DNA of 64,000 nt. Origin: Salipaludibacillus aurantiacus (GTDB lineage Bacteria; Bacillota; Bacilli; Bacillales; Salisediminibacteriaceae). Below are positions 62,844 through 64,000 of this stretch, piece after piece (position 1 is the first letter of the stretch; each line of letters begins with the position of its first letter). Position numbers and translations under genes: made by a program. The notes under the pieces were generated by a model. That model was not told the DNA's origin. It saw nothing but the letters and a program-made list of their open reading frames with translations, and did not search any database. Location: the NCBI RefSeq assembly GCF_900111295.1, contig NZ_FOGT01000005.1, positions 186,001 through 250,000 on the forward strand. Reading direction: 5' to 3'.

Positions 62844-64000
62844 ATGTTAAATAAAAAAAAGTTAGTATCGGTGTTAGGTGCTGCCGCAATAGGCGGTATG
62901 ATTTTACCCTCTGCAGCACACGGAGAAGAAGAGACGGTAACGGTTTCTTACCACAGTGAAAAGCAAACAGTTCTTGAAGCACGGGAATGGCCTGAGCGGG
63001 TGGCTCGGTTTACTTTTGATTCAGGGTATACATTTGAATACCCGGACGCGGTCAGAGGGGTTTTTGTGACCGGACACTCAGCAGGAGGAGCAAGATTTAA
63101 TGAGTTACTTGAGTTAGTGGATACGACAGCTTTAAATTCAATGGTTATAGATATAAAAGATGATCATGGCTTCTTAACTTACAGACCTGAAGAAGATGAT
63201 CCTTATTATGATATTTCCCAAAACATGATAGGGAACCCTGAAGAAATGATGGAGACATTGGAAGAGAATGAAATTTACCCTATTGCACGAATAGTTGTAT
63301 TTAAGGATACATTATTAGCTGAAGATAGGCCTGATTTGTCGTTTACCCAAAACGGGGAAGTATGGAAGAACAACAGGGGAGAAGCATTCGTTAATCCTTT
63401 TATGGAAGAAGTCTGGGATTACAATATAGATATTGCCATAAAAGCTGCAGAAATGGGTTTCCAGGATATTCAGTTTGATTATGTCCGTTTCCCTGAAGGT
63501 TTCGAAAATCGGGATGATATACTGGATTATGACGGTGGAGAATACACCAATAACCCTGGGGATAACGTTCAAAGAAGGGTGACTGCAGTCACGGACTTTG
63601 TAGCGCATGCAAGAGAAAGGCTGGAACCGTATGATGTAGATGTCTCAGTTGACATATTCGGCTATGCTGCAACGATCTCTGAAGCTCCGGGAATCGGACA
63701 AAACTTTTCTAAGATTTCAGAAAATGTTGATGTTATTTCTTCTATGATTTACCCAAGTCATTGGACACCGCATTTCGGCCTTGATAAGCCTGACCTTTAT
63801 CCTTACGAGCTCGTCGATGCTTATGCACAGATTGAAAATGACGTTCTTGCTGCTCTGGATGAACCGCCTGTGTCGCGGCCATGGATTCAGGATTTTACAG
63901 CTGCTTACCTTGGATCGGGGAACTACATGAATTATGGCAAAGATGAAGTAGAGGCACAAATTCAAGCCTTATATGATAACGGTATTCATGAATTCCTGTT
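62844..64000 (+). CDS. putative glycoside hydrolase (DUF4015-like), exported, 3' end outside window
   Basis: An open frame of at least 385 codons runs off the right edge. Signal peptide: KKKLVSVLGAAAIGGMILPSAAHG. The rest reads like the DUF4015 putative glycoside hydrolase (TIM-barrel) family: VRGVFVTGHSAGGARFNELL, MVIDIKDDHGFLTY, YPIARIVVFKD, GFQDIQFDYVRFPEG and SSMIYPSHW. The conserved Asp residues in DIKDD and FDYVRFPE are candidate active-site residues. Substrate unknown, presumably an extracellular polysaccharide. AGGGAGAAGG precedes ATG. Confidence 0.85.
   Translation, partial: MLNKKKLVSVLGAAAIGGMILPSAAHGEEETVTVSYHSEKQTVLEAREWPERVARFTFDSGYTFEYPDAVRGVFVTGHSAGGARFNELLELVDTTALNSMVIDIKDDHGFLTYRPEEDDPYYDISQNMIGNPEEMMETLEENEIYPIARIVVFKDTLLAEDRPDLSFTQNGEVWKNNRGEAFVNPFMEEVWDYNIDIAIKAAEMGFQDIQFDYVRFPEGFENRDDILDYDGGEYTNNPGDNVQRRVTAVTDFVAHARERLEPYDVDVSVDIFGYAATISEAPGIGQNFSKISENVDVISSMIYPSHWTPHFGLDKPDLYPYELVDAYAQIENDVLAALDEPPVSRPWIQDFTAAYLGSGNYMNYGKDEVEAQIQALYDNGIHEFL

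Overview
The window is a chromosomal segment of a low-GC Firmicute of the Bacillaceae. Gene order matches Bacillus subtilis in two blocks: yjzC - yjzD - med - ... - fabH - fabF - ... - yjaZ - yjbA - trpS, and narK - fnr - ... - ywiC. Lipoproteins with very acidic, Asn/Asp/Glu-rich N-terminal linkers, TRAP-type and other cation-coupled transporters, and an aminomutase that may make an osmolyte suggest a salt-tolerant or alkaliphilic member. That lifestyle is inference. No prophage, insertion sequence, CRISPR array, rRNA or tRNA was seen.

Layout. 0.2-7.7 kb: a KamA-type radical SAM aminomutase (-), a divergent class III aminotransferase and RpiR regulator (+), and a TRAP-TAXI transporter (-). 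7.9-12.2 kb: MATE exporter, AraC regulator, chemoreceptor. 12.2-17.5 kb: maltodextrin ABC transporter (malEFG) and its LacI-type regulator, with several LacI-family operators, one of them in front of the chemoreceptor gene. 17.6-31.3 kb: household and small genes (AI-2E permease, rhodanese, YitT, BsuPI lipoprotein, SNF2 helicase with a reduced partner, NifU-N protein, AzlCD, GNAT, HAD, CtaG, SCO). 31.5-34.0 kb: molybdenum cofactor genes moeA-mobB-moaE-moaD.

34.0-46.1 kb is the most interesting part, an anaerobic-respiration island. It has a gene-less transcription unit with an FNR box, a -10 and a terminator (a candidate FNR-activated, C-rich small RNA), a Crp/Fnr regulator, and a HesB-like protein. 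It then has an operon of cytochrome b-like membrane protein, NasC/NapA-type molybdopterin reductase, four-cluster ferredoxin subunit, Tat-exported Rieske protein, small membrane protein and two NarK transporters, followed by fnr, an unknown gene and ywiC. In B. subtilis the corresponding locus carries narGHJI; here the oxidoreductase has a different architecture. FNR boxes sit at the class II distance (41.5 bp) from plausible start sites of the operon, of ywiC, of the unknown divergent gene, of the RNA candidate and of a second fnr gene at 54.5 kb.

46.2-58.6 kb: yjzC, yjzD, med, a DinB-like protein, a TPR-like protein, fabH-fabF with a FapR-like operator, liaF-liaS-liaR, the second fnr, yjaZ, yjbA, and trpS with a tryptophan T-box leader. 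58.8-64 kb: dicarboxylate/amino-acid symporter, thioredoxin-like protein, a CaCA antiporter behind a yybP-ykoY (manganese) riboswitch, an HD-domain protein, and a putative glycoside hydrolase cut by the window edge. Three copies of a degenerate intergenic repeat lie at about 4.0-4.3, 26.65-27.0 and 46.4-46.55 kb.
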